Of a DNA stretch of 64,000 nucleotides, positions 18,912 through 27,764 are shown in pieces. The stretch covers positions 1 to 64,000 of the forward strand of contig QCFX01000006.1 of NCBI GenBank assembly GCA_003280105.1, given 5' to 3'. A program made the translations under genes and the position numbers. How positions within the stretch are numbered: position 1 is the stretch's first letter; the number at the start of each line of letters is the position of its first letter. Below the pieces are notes generated by a model. That model saw only the letters and a program-made list of their open reading frames with translations. It made no database searches and had not been told where the DNA came from. The stretch is from Prochlorococcus sp. AG-363-N20 (lineage in GTDB: Bacteria > Cyanobacteriota > Cyanobacteriia > PCC-6307 > Cyanobiaceae).

Positions 18912-19424
18912 TCAATCAAAAAAAAGAAGACTGACAATTTTACCCATCTCTTCTGCACTATTACAACTAGCTAAAAGCGTCTCACTATCATGAAATGCAA
19001 AGCAAATTAATTGGTCACAGCGACTAATAATTTCTTGATTACATAAGCTACTTGCTACTTGTAAAGGCAAATTATCGTTATCAACCTTCTCTATCAGATG
19101 CATTACCTGCCCCAAAAGGTCTCGAATTTCAACAGATTGGCGTTCAAGGCTTTGAGGAAGCAGAACAGTTAGTAGCGAAGGGTCTACTTCAAGAACACCT
19201 CTTATAACTGCTGCATTTACGCCCTGGGAACCTGAAGTAATAATTGAATGGCCTTCTTGAGCCAATGAACGCGAAATTAGTTCTATTAGATGTATTGCAA
19301 CTACAGGGACATGTCTACTTCCTAAAAAAGCTATGCGCCTTTTCCCTTTATCTTGCAATAAAGCAAGTTCCTGGGCCAAAGTATCTATACGGCCCAAGGC
19401 AGGGAGATCCAGGGATCGACTCAA
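18912..19424 (-). CDS. DprA-like / lysine-decarboxylase-fold protein
   Basis: 170 residues with a Rossmann-like nucleotide-binding fold: KRRIAFLGSRHVPVVAIHLI, GHSIITSGSQGVNAAVIRG (the GSQG turn) and LLTVLLPQSLERQS. It resembles the SMF core of DNA-processing protein DprA but is much shorter. Picocyanobacterial versions are commonly labelled DNA recombination-mediator protein A (recalled label). Start TTG 19424, 26 bases after the upstream gene on the same strand, so probably co-transcribed with it. A direct role in recombination is not shown by the sequence. Confidence 0.65.
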   Translation of the reverse strand: MSRSLDLPALGRIDTLAQELALLQDKGKRRIAFLGSRHVPVVAIHLIELISRSLAQEGHSIITSGSQGVNAAVIRGVLEVDPSLLTVLLPQSLERQSVEIRDLLGQVMHLIEKVDNDNLPLQVASSLCNQEIISRCDQLICFAFHDSETLLASCNSAEEMGKIVSLLFFD

Positions 19425-19450
19425 GGAAATCCCAACAACATTCTTTTAAG

Positions 19451-20560
19451 CTAGCAGTTCTCTGGAACCTTTGAGTCAACTCCAAGAATGGGGAAAAGTC
19501 GTTCAAGTGCACAATGCTCTTCTACCAATCGGAATGCATATGTAGCTTTAACTGTTTCATGCAGTCGAACATGACCAAAAGCATGCTCTATAACCTCAAC
19601 TGTTGAGAGTGTGTCATGTTCAACCTTCAGCAATGGGACCTCCAATTCTTCCGCTCTATTAATCAACTGAGGTAAAGGTTCACCTGCTCCTGTCAAAATC
19701 AAACATTGAGTAGAGGCTTCAAGAGCAGCTAACTGAATATCAGTGCGATCAGCACCAGTAACAACAGCCATATTCCGTCTCTTACGAAAGAATTCCATTG
19801 CTGAATTCACATTCATAGCTCCAATACTTAGAGTTTCTACCATCAATTCAAGTCTTTCAGAACAACAAATAACCCTTGCTTCTAAGCGTCTAACCAATTC
19901 CCCAACAGTGACACTTCGTAGAAGAGGTGATCGAGGCATTACTCCAAAGACATCCATTCCTAAAGATTCAAGTGAGGGGACAATATTCATTTGCAGGCTT
20001 TCTACTTCTTCTGGATTTACCGCATTGAGAACTATTCCTACCAAATGGTCTCCTAGTTTATCTTTAGCCTCTAATAAAGCATCAACACTTCGACTGTCCT
20101 CCCATAAATGAACAAGTAAAACCTGCGCATCCAATCCTCGCGCCAATTGACAAAGGCTTAAACCATAAAGAAGACCTTCATGGAGACTTCCTGCCGCCTC
20201 AAGAATATTTAAACCTTCAAATGGAGCATCCAACTGTTTTTGCAAAGACTCAAATCCTTCTCCAGGGTCCAAATTAGAGTTGGCAAGCCTTTGGTCAGCA
20301 GTCACTGAATCCACAAGATGCAAAGAAGGTATCAACTGTTTTTCAGACAAGCCAAGAATTGACCCGACAAATCGAACATCATCATCAATCAAAGGTTGAG
20401 AAGTAGAGCCATGCAAGGAGCCAACTTCAAAACTAGTTGCCAATGGTTTTCCAAAACGAATCTGCTGGTTTGCTGCAATTAGCTGGCGAGCAATCCCCAG
20501 CACAACAGCAGATTTTCCACTGAAAGGCTCACAAGACCCGATCATTAAGGTCTTGCCCAT
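19451..20560 (-). CDS. P-loop/DRTGG protein related to the N-terminal part of phosphotransacetylase
   Basis: 369 residues. The N-terminal half is a BioD-like P-loop ATPase (GSCEPFSGKSAVVLGIARQL), and the middle contains a region that fits a DRTGG domain (residues about 215-320), ending with VVTGADRTDIQLAALEAS. The catalytic acetyl-phosphate transferase domain of Pta is absent, so it should not be called a phosphotransacetylase. Its role may be regulatory, perhaps sensing a nucleotide. The DprA-like gene follows closely on the same strand. Confidence 0.72.
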   Translation of the reverse strand: MGKTLMIGSCEPFSGKSAVVLGIARQLIAANQQIRFGKPLATSFEVGSLHGSTSQPLIDDDVRFVGSILGLSEKQLIPSLHLVDSVTADQRLANSNLDPGEGFESLQKQLDAPFEGLNILEAAGSLHEGLLYGLSLCQLARGLDAQVLLVHLWEDSRSVDALLEAKDKLGDHLVGIVLNAVNPEEVESLQMNIVPSLESLGMDVFGVMPRSPLLRSVTVGELVRRLEARVICCSERLELMVETLSIGAMNVNSAMEFFRKRRNMAVVTGADRTDIQLAALEASTQCLILTGAGEPLPQLINRAEELEVPLLKVEHDTLSTVEVIEHAFGHVRLHETVKATYAFRLVEEHCALERLFPILGVDSKVPENC

Positions 20561-20757
20561 GAATACTCTCCTTCATTTAACTATTTAATTTTATACTTTT
20601 AATTAAATTTCTCAATGCCCAATTTCAAAATCATCCTCAAATCAAACAAACACACTTTTTATAAATTTCATATGTCTTGTCCAATAGCGTTTCTATATTG
20701 AGATTTGGAAACAATTGCCAACCATCAAGTGCATTTTCAAGAATCTAAAACAAGATC

Positions 20758-21495
20758 ATGAAAAAAGAACAATCCTCAAGCAAAAAATGGGATAAACGCC
20801 GAATAGGGATTACAGGCGCGAATGGAAGCTTAGGGAGGTCTCTTGCTTATTCACTAAGAAAAAAAGGAGCTTATGTTATAGGAATAACTCATCGATCTGT
20901 TAGCAATGAAAGCGAATCAAAAGAGGGGCCCAATGAATGGGTTAGTTGGAAATGTGGGGAAGAATCATATTTAGACAAAACCCTTGAGAATTTAGATATT
21001 TTAATTTTAAATCATGGTATCAACCCTCAAGCGAATATAAATTCTCAAGATCTAAATGAAGCTCTTGAAATAAATGCACTAAGCACCTGGAGGTTAATTC
21101 AGAGATTTGAAGACATTATTTTTAATGATGGAAAAGTTACGCATCAAAGAGAGATATGGGTAAACACTTCAGAAGCAGAAATACAGCCAGCCTTAAGCCC
21201 TGGGTATGAAATAAGCAAAAGGTTGATAGGGCAATTAGTAAGTATTAAATGGAGTAATTTAAATCAAAGCCAAAGAAAAATACTTAAATTAAGGAAATTA
21301 GTTTTAGGGCCATTCAAATCAGATCTAAATCCTTTAGGGATCTTAGATGTAGACTTTGTCGCCAACCAAATAATTAGGCTGGCGCAGTTCCGATTTGATC
21401 TAATAATTGTTAGTCCAAATCCACTAACTTATTTGATCATGCCCCTTTCAGAAACATTGAGGTTTTTATACTATTTAATTCTAAGAAAGAATTGA
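20758..21495 (+). CDS. Short-chain dehydrogenase/reductase family protein
   Basis: 245 residues. NAD(P)-binding TGANGSLGRSLAYSLRKKG near residue 20, the NHG segment (ILNHGIN) and the catalytic YEISK (Tyr-x-x-x-Lys) near residue 155 are all present; the preceding serine lies in NTSEAE. The C-terminus is hydrophobic (MPLSETLRFLYYLILRKN), suggesting membrane association. Related cyanobacterial proteins are annotated as sterol desaturase/short-chain dehydrogenase fusions, but no desaturase domain is here. Substrate unknown. It is convergent with map. Confidence 0.78.
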   Translation: MKKEQSSSKKWDKRRIGITGANGSLGRSLAYSLRKKGAYVIGITHRSVSNESESKEGPNEWVSWKCGEESYLDKTLENLDILILNHGINPQANINSQDLNEALEINALSTWRLIQRFEDIIFNDGKVTHQREIWVNTSEAEIQPALSPGYEISKRLIGQLVSIKWSNLNQSQRKILKLRKLVLGPFKSDLNPLGILDVDFVANQIIRLAQFRFDLIIVSPNPLTYLIMPLSETLRFLYYLILRKN

Positions 21496-21521
21496 ATTCA
21501 AGCTGTGTATAAGTCTGCAGA

Positions 21522-22361
21522 TCAATCTCCACGATCTGTCAATATTTCACATCCATCTGAAGTAACAAGAATTGTATGTTCCCATTGAGCTGAAATGTTT
21601 CCATCTTTAGTTATTACTGTCCATCCATCTCGAAGTGTCTTGCAATATTTACTCCCAGCATTAATTATTGGTTCAACAGCCAAAGTCATCCCAGGCCTTA
21701 AAGTCACATTTGGCAAGTCATTTGTGCGAAAATTAAAAACGGAGGGTTCTTCATGCAAATTTCTACCTACGCCATGTCCTGTGTAATCTTCAACAACGCT
21801 ATAACCACTTTCTTTAACCAAGTCTTCTATAGCACCTGCAATATCTAAAAGAGTATTTTTAGGCTTTATCTGAGCGAGGCCAGCCATTAGAGCATCTTGT
21901 GCTAATGCACTTAATTCCTTAGCCGCAGAGGAGACATCTCCAACACAAATTGATATACAACTATCACCGTGGTAACCATCGAAATAAGCACCCGTATCAA
22001 CTTTAAGAAGATCCCCTGACTGGATTAATCTTTTTGGAGAAGGGATCCCATGCACGACCTCATTATTAATACTTGCGCAGATGCTTGCCGGAAACCCTTG
22101 ATAGCCCTTAAAGCTCGGGACAGCTCCCATCTCACGAATTCGACGTTCAGCAAATTTGTCAAGGTCTCCTGTGGTCATACCTGGCTGGACCATCAAATTA
22201 ATTTCCCGCAAAACTGTGGCAACAATTTGACTAGCCTTACGCATGATGGCAATTTCCCTCGCAGACTTAATCTCAACGCCTCTACGTTGATGAATTTCAG
22301 CCCGAGGGTTGTTATTAATTGACTTAGACGAGGAAGCAAGGAGATCGGCGAAGAGTTTCAT
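21522..22361 (-). CDS. map: Methionine aminopeptidase, type I
   Basis: Removes the initiator methionine from nascent proteins. 279 residues. The five metal ligands are in [19 protein letters not shown] (two Asp), [15 protein letters not shown] (His), [10 protein letters not shown] (Glu) and WEHTILVT (Glu). Residues 1-30 form an extension before the catalytic domain ([20 protein letters not shown]), which is longer than in E. coli map. Convergent with the SDR gene, 26 bases apart. Confidence 0.95.
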   Translation of the reverse strand: MKLFADLLASSSKSINNNPRAEIHQRRGVEIKSAREIAIMRKASQIVATVLREINLMVQPGMTTGDLDKFAERRIREMGAVPSFKGYQGFPASICASINNEVVHGIPSPKRLIQSGDLLKVDTGAYFDGYHGDSCISICVGDVSSAAKELSALAQDALMAGLAQIKPKNTLLDIAGAIEDLVKESGYSVVEDYTGHGVGRNLHEEPSVFNFRTNDLPNVTLRPGMTLAVEPIINAGSKYCKTLRDGWTVITKDGNISAQWEHTILVTSDGCEILTDRGD

Positions 22362-22774
22362 AATGCCGAAAGGAAGGAGTGATCAAAAAAAAGAGGCTGT
22401 GCTGAATTAACCATGAAGCTATTCCATGGTTAATAATTTCAACCTATGTATATACATTAAGCCAAAGAATCATTTGAAAGAGTTTTAGAGATCTACATCA
22501 ATTCTTCTCCTTTTCAAAAAGGCTGCCAATTCTCGCTTAAATCATCCCAATAAATTCATATCCGATTTCTTACTATTGGCTCATATTTTCGACAAATAAA
22601 ATCACTTGCTTATAGCTATCAACGAAGAAAATAGGGGCAAAGAGCTTTTTTAGCGAAAACTTCTATAGCCCTCTTTAAAAAAGCGAAAAACAGACTCAAG
22701 TCTGTTTCTTGAAGGATTTAGCCTCAAGAGAATAAAAAAAAAGAATCCGATAACGTTTAACGAGCAGTTACACT
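22362..22774. promoter_or_regulatory. rplS upstream/leader region with two competing hairpins
   Basis: About 413 bases separate map and rplS, which are read in opposite directions. The last 90 bases contain a perfect inverted repeat, AAACAGACT (22688-22696) and AGTCTGTTT (22699-22707), followed immediately by CTTGA-A-GG (22708-22715) paired with CC-TCAAG (22722-22728). The CTTGA could instead pair with TCAAG at 22696-22700 inside the first stem, so the two forms exclude each other. A long A-run follows at 22733-22742. This could be a ribosomal-protein leader; no riboswitch class was recognised. Confidence 0.4.
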
Positions 22775-23296
22775 ATGTCTCTGGTTAATCAACTTGGAGC
22801 TGGGATGGCAGCTGAATCGAAAGAACCCCCTGCAAAGGACAACGCTAATCAGAGCGTTATAGAGGAATCATCTGCAGTTGAGGAAAGCTCAAAGACAAGC
22901 TCCTCTAAAAAAGCAACCGTGGTTTCACCCACCAAAAAGCTTGGAGGAGCTGAGTTAATCCGAGAATTCGAATTAGCCCAACAAAAGACAAATCTTCCTG
23001 AAATTTATGTAGGAGATACCGTGCGAGTAGGAGTTCGAATCAGTGAGGGCAATAAAGAAAGAGTCCAACCTTATGAAGGGGTGGTTATTTCCAAGAGACA
23101 TGGAGGACTCAACGAGACCATTACCGTCCGTCGAATCTTTCAAGGCATTGGGGTTGAAAGAGTCTTCATGCTTCATAGCCCTCAAGTCGCATCCTTAAAG
23201 GTTGAACGCCGCGGTAAAGTAAGAAGAGCGAAGCTTTTCTATCTGCGGGAACGGGTTGGCAAGGCCACCCGCGTGAAGCAGCGCTTCGACCGCTGA
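22775..23296 (+). CDS. rplS: Ribosomal protein L19 with N-terminal extension
   Basis: Large-subunit protein at the interface with the small subunit. 173 residues; L19 is usually near 115-120. The conserved domain begins near residue 60 ([20 protein letters not shown]) and continues with [48 protein letters not shown] and [11 protein letters not shown]. The first 58 residues are low complexity, rich in Ser, Glu and Lys. A second ATG at 22805 could be the true start, and both leave an extension. tRNA-Trp follows 63 bases after the stop. Confidence 0.92.
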   Translation: MSLVNQLGAGMAAESKEPPAKDNANQSVIEESSAVEESSKTSSSKKATVVSPTKKLGGAELIREFELAQQKTNLPEIYVGDTVRVGVRISEGNKERVQPYEGVVISKRHGGLNETITVRRIFQGIGVERVFMLHSPQVASLKVERRGKVRRAKLFYLRERVGKATRVKQRFDR

Positions 23297-23359
23297 GGTT
23301 CCGGCCTCGTTCAATCCAAATACCATCGCCTTATGCGAAGGTTAAAGGGTATTTCCAAT

Positions 23360-23432
23360 GCGCCGTTAGTTCAGTTGGTAGAACGCAGGTCTCCAAAACC
23401 TGATGTCGGGGGTTCGAGTCCTCCACGGCGCG
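23360..23432 (+). tRNA. tRNA-Trp (CCA anticodon)
   Basis: 73 bases that fold as a cloverleaf. Acceptor GCGCCGT pairs with ACGGCGC (23425-23431), with a discriminator G at 23432. The anticodon arm CAGGT-CTCCAAA-ACCTG shows anticodon CCA. The T arm contains GGTTCGAGTCC. CCA is not encoded. It is followed 36 bases later by a small coding gene, so it may be processed from a longer transcript with rplS. Confidence 0.95.
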
Positions 23433-23468
23433 TCCGATGACCCGTCCTGCAGTTTCCCAGTTTTGCGA

Positions 23469-23657
23469 ATGGAGTTAGATCTTCAACCTGGAGATGTCGT
23501 AAAGGTGCTTGAGTCGGCCGCACTAGGCTGGGTACGAGCACGCGTCATAAGAGTTAAATCTGGCGGTAGAGTGGTCGTTCAAAGCGATCAGGGCCGTGAA
23601 TTCACTGCCCGCGGCAACCAGGTTCGACTTATAGAACCTGCCGGATTCCGACCTTGA
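23469..23657 (+). CDS. Small conserved protein with SH3-like beta pattern
   Basis: 62 residues from ATG 23469. The sequence alternates short beta strands and turns: LDLQPGDVVKVLES, WVRARVIRVKSGGRVVVQSD, GREFTARGNQVRLIEP. This is typical of an SH3-like barrel (similar in style to NdhS or KOW folds), which is inference. It lies between tRNA-Trp and a terminator. I know no function for it. The frame extends upstream into the tRNA, but those codons are tRNA sequence and are excluded. Confidence 0.6.
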   Translation: MELDLQPGDVVKVLESAALGWVRARVIRVKSGGRVVVQSDQGREFTARGNQVRLIEPAGFRP

Positions 23658-23704
23658 TTGAAATTGGCCAGCTATAAACCATGGCCTTCAAAATTTCAAT
23701 TGAG

Positions 23705-23731
23705 ACCCCCAAGGAACTACTTAGGGGTTTT
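23705..23731 (+). terminator. Rho-independent terminator before tRNA-Asp
   Basis: Stem ACCCCCAAG (23705-23713) pairs with CTTAGGGGT (23720-23728) with one C-A mismatch and a six-base loop, then a T-run TTTT. It ends the rplS / tRNA-Trp / small protein unit on the plus strand. Confidence 0.75.
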
Positions 23732-23904
23732 CACTGCCTCTTCTAGGAGCCTTATCTTCCTAAATAATTAGCTCCTCTCGCTTCAAATTATTCTTCTTCT
23801 GAGTTGACGAGAGGGACTGGATAGGTTGATACTTCCTTCGTTGCAATCGCGACAGTTTTCAACCAAAGCCTCTAGAGCCACAAACAAGAGGCCAAAAACA
23901 ACTT

Positions 23905-23978
23905 GGGACCGTAGTTCAACTGGTTAGAGCACCGCCCTGTCACGGCGGAAGTTGCGGGTTCGAATCCCGTCGGTCCCG
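23905..23978 (+). tRNA. tRNA-Asp (GTC anticodon)
   Basis: 74 bases. Acceptor GGGACCG pairs with CGGTCCC (23971-23977), with discriminator G at 23978. The anticodon stem CCGCC/GGCGG encloses loop CTGTCAC, giving anticodon GTC. The T arm is GCGGG-TTCGAAT-CCCGT. CCA is not encoded. gltX starts 19 bases after its 3' end, so the two are likely co-transcribed. Confidence 0.95.
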
Positions 23979-23997
23979 CTTCCTCACGAAAAACAAT

Positions 23998-25428
23998 TTG
24001 ACTGTGCGCGTAAGGCTGGCACCCAGCCCAACCGGGACACTTCATATAGGAACAGCCAGAACGGCTTTATTTAACTGGCTTTATGCTCAACATGAATGTG
24101 GAAAATTCTTGCTTCGTATTGAAGATACAGATAAAGAGAGATCGAAGCCAGAATTCACCTCAAATATCCTTGAAGGATTGGAATGGTTAGGCCTGAAATG
24201 GGATGAAGAGCCAATTGTTCAAAGTAAACACATAGAGACACATCGTGCTTCTATTCGGAAATTAATTGATTCCGGACTTGCGTATAGATGTTATGCAACG
24301 GAAGCTGAACTTGAAGAGATGAGAAATGCTCAAAAAGCAGCAGGTCAAGCATCTCGCTATGACAACAGACACAGAGATTTAAACCCTAAGCAAGAATCCC
24401 TTTTTATTGAAGAAGGGAGAAGCTCTGTTATTCGCTTTCGCATTGAAGATGAAGAATTAATCAATTGGAATGATTTAATCCGTGGACATATGAGCTGGAA
24501 GGCTTCAGATCTAGGAGGCGATATGGTTATTTCCCGAAGGGCGCCTGCAGATCAAATTGGAGATCCTTTATACAACTTAGTAGTAGTAGTTGATGATGCC
24601 TCCATGGGAATAACTCACGTGATTAGAGGTGAAGATCACATTGCGAATACCGCCAAACAAATTCTTCTATATAAAGCCTTAGGGCTAAAAGCACCTCTTT
24701 TTGCTCATACCCCATTAATTCTTAATCAAGAAGGTAAAAAGTTATCTAAACGAGATGGAGTGACTTCAATAAGTGATTTCAGAGAAATGGGATATACCCC
24801 AGAAGCTTTGGCCAATTACATGACATTACTTGGTTGGTCTGTGCCCGAAGGAATGGACGAAAAATTTACTCTTAAAGAAGCTGCAAAAGTTTTCAGCCTC
24901 GAACGAGTGAACAAAGCAGGTGCAAAATTTGACTGGGATAAACTCAACTGGTTGAATTCACAAGTAATTCATAACTGGTCCTCTGAAGTACTTTTAAGTG
25001 CTTTAGAACCCCTATGGGAGAAGGAGGGTTGGAAATACGAAAATAAAGATTGGGGCCTAACCTTGGCATCTTTAATTGGGCCCTCACTAACTTTATTAAA
25101 GGATGGAATTTCTGAAAGCAGACCTTTCTTTGAAAATCCAAGTCTTCAATCTGATGGGTTGCAACAACTCGATTCAGAAAATGCCAAAATTGCTCTTAGA
25201 TGTTTATTAAATAACCTACAAAAGACGCCTTGGGACGGCATAGATCTAAATGAAGGTAAAAACCTTATTTCTCAATCAGCGGAAGATGCCTCTGTAAAGA
25301 AAGGCCTGCTTATGAAGACTCTAAGAGCAGCTCTCTTGGGAAGGATGCAAGGCCCTGATTTAATGACTTCCTGGAGCCTCTTAGCTCGAATCAGACAAGA
25401 TATTAATCGACTCAGTCGTTGCATCTAG
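23998..25428 (+). CDS. gltX: Glutamyl-tRNA synthetase
   Basis: Charges tRNA-Glu, which also feeds the tetrapyrrole pathway through glutamyl-tRNA reductase. 476 residues from TTG 23998 (a GTG two codons later is an alternative). Class I motifs: [20 protein letters not shown] (HIGH) near residue 10 and [10 protein letters not shown] (KMSKS-type) near residue 252. The IEDTDKERS and [10 protein letters not shown] segments are also characteristic. The gene lies directly behind tRNA-Asp. Its last 48 bases overlap the 3' end of the convergent antiporter gene. Confidence 0.95.
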   Translation: MTVRVRLAPSPTGTLHIGTARTALFNWLYAQHECGKFLLRIEDTDKERSKPEFTSNILEGLEWLGLKWDEEPIVQSKHIETHRASIRKLIDSGLAYRCYATEAELEEMRNAQKAAGQASRYDNRHRDLNPKQESLFIEEGRSSVIRFRIEDEELINWNDLIRGHMSWKASDLGGDMVISRRAPADQIGDPLYNLVVVVDDASMGITHVIRGEDHIANTAKQILLYKALGLKAPLFAHTPLILNQEGKKLSKRDGVTSISDFREMGYTPEALANYMTLLGWSVPEGMDEKFTLKEAAKVFSLERVNKAGAKFDWDKLNWLNSQVIHNWSSEVLLSALEPLWEKEGWKYENKDWGLTLASLIGPSLTLLKDGISESRPFFENPSLQSDGLQQLDSENAKIALRCLLNNLQKTPWDGIDLNEGKNLISQSAEDASVKKGLLMKTLRAALLGRMQGPDLMTSWSLLARIRQDINRLSRCI

Positions 25429-26640
25429 ATCACTTTGCACAGGCTCTTCTTTATCAAGTAGTCCCAAAGTCTTAGCCAATGGTTGTGCAGTTAAGCCTTG
25501 CAATCCTACTGTCATTAAAATCGTCAAGAACACGAGTCCTTGTAACCTACCTGCGCCTAAGACACCTGCTTGTTCTAATCGAATTGAGAATAATGAAGCA
25601 ATGGCAGCCGTTACGATTCCTCGAGGTGCCAACCATCCTAAAAACAATCTCTGGCTTAAATCTAATGGCAAACCAATAGTTGCAAGACTTACAGCAACTG
25701 GTCGAACAATCAGCATCAAAACAAGAACACAAGTAATTCCTCCCCAACCGAGTGGACTTAACTCTCCCCAAGAAACGTCTGCTGCCAAAAGGGGGAACAA
25801 CATTGTTATTGCAAGTTGTGCAAGCTCTCTAATTAACTGATCTAATTGATTGGCTTGGGTTGCTGGTCTTTTGCCAACCACAAATCCAGCAGCTACAGAA
25901 GCAGGTAACCCAGCCTCTGGCAATAACCACTCACAAAATCCATAAAGAAGGAACAAAAAGCCCAATGTGAGCTGCAACCGAATTCCCACAGAAGGGTCAG
26001 GTTTAAGACGCCTTAAACATTCTGAAAGCAAAAAGCCAACAAGCAAACCAATTCCAACGCCTCCTCCTAATCTTGCGAGCAATCCAAAAGCTAGCTCTCG
26101 CCAACCATGTAAATCTCCAAGTACTAGTTCTAATAACAACAAAGCCAAAACAGCTCCTACGGGTTCTAGGAGTAATCCTTCGGCCTCAAGGACCTCTCCC
26201 AATGGAGCCGCAAGCCGTATTTGCTGAATAAGTGGCGTCACAACTGTTGGTCCAGTCGCCAAAACAATTGCGCTATAAACAGCAGCTACTGACCAGCCCA
26301 AACCTGCTAACCAATGTGCCGCAAGGACACCAGCCGCAAGAGACACAACAACTCTTATGACCGAAATTCTCAAAACTGTCGCTTTTAAGGTGTCGCCCGG
26401 AAGTCGCAAATTCAGGCCACCATCAAAAAGTACAAGACTTACCAATAAGCCAACAATTGTTTCTAAACCTTGTCCTAAATCAAGAGGTTCTACCAACCCC
26501 AAGCCAGAACGACCGATAAGTAAGCCTGAGAGAAGCAATAAAACAACTCCAGGGAGCCCGGTCAGGAAAGCAAGCAACCTTGCTCCTGCCCCTGCAAAAA
26601 CAGTGACACCCCAAAGTAAACCAAGCCTCTCAGGTGTCAT
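25381..26640 (-). CDS. Cation:proton antiporter, CPA1/NhaP-like
   Basis: 419 residues with about twelve hydrophobic segments. The N-terminal part ([29 protein letters not shown]) and the unwound-helix region [18 protein letters not shown] are typical of CPA1 exchangers. The usual Asn-Asp ion-binding pair region reads [20 protein letters not shown], with Glu-Pro in the place of Asn-Asp/Pro. The C-terminus ends shortly after [12 protein letters not shown] without a TrkA-type domain. It is probably Na+/H+ exchange. Its 3' end overlaps gltX by 48 bases. Confidence 0.82.
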   Translation of the reverse strand: MTPERLGLLWGVTVFAGAGARLLAFLTGLPGVVLLLLSGLLIGRSGLGLVEPLDLGQGLETIVGLLVSLVLFDGGLNLRLPGDTLKATVLRISVIRVVVSLAAGVLAAHWLAGLGWSVAAVYSAIVLATGPTVVTPLIQQIRLAAPLGEVLEAEGLLLEPVGAVLALLLLELVLGDLHGWRELAFGLLARLGGGVGIGLLVGFLLSECLRRLKPDPSVGIRLQLTLGFLFLLYGFCEWLLPEAGLPASVAAGFVVGKRPATQANQLDQLIRELAQLAITMLFPLLAADVSWGELSPLGWGGITCVLVLMLIVRPVAVSLATIGLPLDLSQRLFLGWLAPRGIVTAAIASLFSIRLEQAGVLGAGRLQGLVFLTILMTVGLQGLTAQPLAKTLGLLDKEEPVQSDLDATTESINILSDSS

Positions 26641-26659
26641 AGAGAGGTCTTAGTAGAAA

Positions 26660-26679
26660 TTGCACTCTCAATAGTGCAA
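26660..26679. repeat. Inverted repeat upstream of the antiporter gene
   Basis: TTGCACT (26660-26666) and AGTGCAA (26673-26679) form a perfect 7-base stem with a six-base loop, 20 bases before the antiporter ATG on the minus strand. It could be a leader hairpin or an operator. The position is suggestive, but 7-base stems are common by chance. Confidence 0.35.
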
Positions 26680-26868
26680 AACGGCACGTTAATTAATCCC
26701 CTTTTAAAGCGTTAACGATTCCCTTATATAACTGCAGAAACCTACAAAAGGAAGGCAAATACATTTGTTAAATTATTACTTTCACAAGTTAATGTCAAAA
26801 ATCGACGGAATTGAACTTTACGGAGAATCATTAACGCAAACTATCAGGAAACGCAAATCGGCTCAAAT

Positions 26869-27420
26869 CTAGGGTTGGATGAAGTTGAAAGGCCTTAAAG
26901 AGGTATTGGCAGGAATATACAAAGGGTGAACAGGATGTCCTTTTAAGGTTGTCCCCAAAGTCATTGGTCCCAAAGAAGATGGTGACTTGATCGCACGATT
27001 ACTCAAATAAAAGCGGATGTTTTCAATCACATTGAAGCTCCTATTTAGAAATGATCCTTTTGCACCCCAACCAAGCCACAAATCACAACTTGGTTCGTTA
27101 GACCAAAAATCAAGTCTTGCATGCAATTCCTCATCATTTCTTTTACCAATAGGGTCAGAGCAATTTCTCAGCATCGAAGGGTTTCGACTAACTCGTGCAA
27201 ACAAATTGACCACAATGAGAGTTCCATAACCCCAGGACGAAGAGAAGTTAATGAGTCTTCTGAGGGTCTGATCATCTCTAAAAGAAGATGCATACGAAGG
27301 ATTCAAACCTATAAATACGATAATTTTTTTTCTTTTACTCAATGTTCGCTTTAGAAACCACCGGTATAAACCACATGAACTGAAGGAAGAAGATGACATT
27401 AGCGCAGCGTAATCAGTCAT
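26869..27420 (-). CDS. DUF1643 family protein
   Basis: 183 residues, function unknown. Family pattern: LYRWFLKRTLS, IVFIGLNPSYASSFRDDQTL (Asn-Pro-Ser turn), RRLINFSSSWGYGTLIVVNL, and DPIGKRNDEELHARLDF. The later LGTTLKGHPVHPLYIPANTSL contains conserved His residues. A nuclease-like or nucleotide-binding role has been suggested for the family only by its conserved polar residues; nothing here proves it. DUF1643 genes are patchily distributed and may move by transfer, but the base use looks like its neighbours. Confidence 0.78.
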   Translation of the reverse strand: MTDYAALMSSSSFSSCGLYRWFLKRTLSKRKKIIVFIGLNPSYASSFRDDQTLRRLINFSSSWGYGTLIVVNLFARVSRNPSMLRNCSDPIGKRNDEELHARLDFWSNEPSCDLWLGWGAKGSFLNRSFNVIENIRFYLSNRAIKSPSSLGPMTLGTTLKGHPVHPLYIPANTSLRPFNFIQP

Positions 27421-27551
27421 ATCTAAGATTGAAAAGCCATTAGCAATAGTTGCTTTACTATAGATATTTAAAGAGTTATTGCTTCAGAGCCTTTGGAAAA
27501 TTTAGATTATACAGAGTTTGGAATAGAAGAAGTTTCATTCAAATTAATTAC

Positions 27552-27734
27552 TTAATTCCCAACGATTATGTTTACAAGAATCAAAATTGCCAATCCAATT
27601 CCAAGGCCAAACATTGCCATTCTTCCATTCCATATCTCAGCCTGAGGAGTAAAACCTCTCCTCCATGAGTTTAATTCTTCTCTGGATGGAGATTCACCTA
27701 CCTTTTTTAATTCTTGGCTTGAATTGTTATCCAT
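27552..27734 (-). CDS. hli: High-light-inducible protein (HLIP / SCP)
   Basis: 60 residues with one membrane helix carrying the chlorophyll-binding motif AEIWNGRMAMFGLGIG (ExxNxR). A hydrophilic N-terminus of about 30 residues precedes it (SSQELKKVGESPSREELNS). HLIPs protect assembling photosystems by binding chlorophyll and carotenoid under stress (family knowledge). Located 30 bases downstream of tsaD on the same strand, so they may share a transcript. The long N-terminus resembles the core vertically inherited HLIPs rather than short phage-type ones (inference). Confidence 0.92.
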   Translation of the reverse strand: MDNNSSQELKKVGESPSREELNSWRRGFTPQAEIWNGRMAMFGLGIGLAILILVNIIVGN

Positions 27735-27764
27735 AATCTGGATTAGAACTTGTACTTAACCCTT

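Noticed and set aside
26792-26872. A 26-codon frame starting MSKIDGIELYGESLTQ
   Set aside because: It reads like protein but is too short to judge, has no ribosome-binding site, and runs into the end of the DUF1643 gene on the other strand.
26869-27420. DUF1643 gene as part of a defence or transfer island
   Set aside because: No integrase, tRNA end, repeat or unusual base use surrounds it; the neighbours are core genes.
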